Assembly (NCBI GenBank): GCA_015233565.1
Contig: JADFXM010000062.1
Span: 1-42,078, forward strand
DNA length: 42,078 nucleotides
Origin: Candidatus Rifleibacteriota bacterium
GTDB lineage: Bacteria; Muiribacteriota; Ozemobacteria; Ozemobacterales; Ozemobacteraceae
Direction of reading: 5' to 3'
Numbering within the stretch: the stretch's first letter is position 1; each line of letters opens with the position of its first letter. The translations under genes and the position numbers were made by a program. Below are positions 41,566 to 42,078 of the stretch, piece by piece. The notes below the pieces were generated by a model. That model did not search any database. It was not told the DNA's origin and saw nothing but the letters and a program-made list of their open reading frames with translations.

Positions 41566-41961
41566 TCATTCAACAATGATATCCAGACATTGCCCCAGAA
41601 TACTTCCATCTCTTGAAATTCTGTATGGGATATAGTTTACTTTAATTTTGGTTCCTGATTTTAAATCTGGCAAGAAAACACCTGCTTTTGGAATCAAAAT
41701 AAAAGTTTTTCCATCGTCTCCAAGCAAAGTTAACGAACTTTTTCCGCTCTGGATTATTTTGCCGGCAGTGGCATTTTTGACGGCAAAAATCGGAGTTCCT
41801 TTTGGACTTTGTACTGGAGTCAATGAGGATGGCATAAGAAAATATAGAAAGGTCAAAAAGAGAATTATTATTACTGTGGCTGCAAGCTTGGGGTGCTCAT
41901 AATAGAGGCTTTTGGCAGTTGAAACTATTTCTTGGTTAACCTGGGAAAGATTATTTAACAC
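41566..41961 (-). CDS. small membrane protein with C-terminal beta domain, 5' frameshift suspected
   Basis: From the GTG at 41961 the frame gives 131 residues. A short cytoplasmic helix precedes one membrane segment (about 29-47, AATVIIILFLTFLYFLMPSS) and a ~80-residue beta-rich domain (AGKIIQSGKSSLTLLGDDGK, GTKIKVNYIPYRISRDGSIL), possibly an OB-like fold. That GTG has no ribosome site. ATG 42017 has GGAG at 6 nt and reads MDGVILG before a stop, and adding one G to the G4 run (41997-42000) joins it to VKIRRFSALRKSVLNNLS. The real N-terminus therefore probably begins at 42017. No family recognised. Confidence 0.6.
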   Translation of the reverse strand: MLNNLSQVNQEIVSTAKSLYYEHPKLAATVIIILFLTFLYFLMPSSLTPVQSPKGTPIFAVKNATAGKIIQSGKSSLTLLGDDGKTFILIPKAGVFLPDLKSGTKIKVNYIPYRISRDGSILGQCLDIIVE

Positions 41962-42078
41962 CGATTTTCGCAGGGCGCTAAATCTTCGGATTTTTACCCC
42001 AAAATCACGCCGTCCATTTTATCTCCATTGGTACATTGTTTAACCATGGCACCAAAAATGGCTTTGACAATTTTTCGA

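Noticed and set aside
1..42078. tRNA, rRNA or known riboswitch
   Set aside because: No cloverleaf, rRNA core or familiar riboswitch consensus was recognised by reading; a covariance-model scan would be needed to exclude small RNAs.

Overview
The window comes from an AT-rich (roughly 40% GC by eye), diderm bacterium. It carries Sec and lipoprotein signals, an L,D-transpeptidase, pseudopilins and many secreted proteins. The phylum cannot be fixed from this sequence. The mix of DUF2760/Hsp70/DUF3731 genes, a SpoIIE-type phosphatase and pseudopilins would suit an environmental lineage such as Candidatus Riflebacteria, but that is a guess. No rRNA, tRNA or CRISPR was seen, and gene density is low with long intergenic stretches.

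Layout. 1-1340: 3' end of an Rhs polymorphic toxin and its overlapping candidate immunity gene. 1340-2480: a gene graveyard with a Tn3-type transposase scrap, a 25-bp inverted repeat, and a frameshifted higA with a 5'-truncated higB. 2478-4607: glutamine synthetase and a divergent ybaB. 4749-10197: a membrane DUF2760 protein followed by two Hsp70-like genes, the second carrying DUF3731; a DUF3626 gene follows. 11559-12758: a double-TetR regulator with a near-perfect promoter that leaves almost no leader. 13333-24720: an accessory region with two secreted zinc metallopeptidases, a class A beta-lactamase homologue whose catalytic Ser is Cys, a pentapeptide-repeat protein, a DODA-type dioxygenase, a secreted 2H phosphoesterase, a SAM methyltransferase next to a SET methyltransferase, and a TPR protein. 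25390-27807: an OPT transporter with a duplicated soluble insertion and a clear terminator. 28586-33255: secreted MBL hydrolase with a divergent GlxA-like AraC regulator, L,D-transpeptidase, and a ferredoxin-tailed aldo/keto reductase. 33303-36170: membrane HAMP-SpoIIE phosphatase. 36463-41080: a lipoprotein, then a pseudopilin-like operon joined by ATGA overlaps and including two very short ORFs. 41566-42017: a small membrane protein with a probable frameshift near its start.

The intergenic space is the most unusual part. It is seeded with at least three families of short MITE-like elements: about 205 bp with TIR CAGAATTCC and 5-bp target duplications; about 211 bp with TIR ATACCAAT; and about 128-139 bp with TIR CAGCAATTCTCGG and up to a perfect 9-bp duplication. 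They are nested in each other, which gives a relative insertion order. Three of them begin exactly at the stop codon of a plus-strand gene. No transposase able to move them is visible in the window.

No single undescribed multigene system is proven here. The best candidates for new biology are the Cys-nucleophile beta-lactamase homologue, the MITE families and their stop-codon insertions, the methyltransferase/SET pair, the DUF2760-Hsp70-Hsp70/DUF3731 operon, and the tiny coupled ORFs in the pseudopilin operon.
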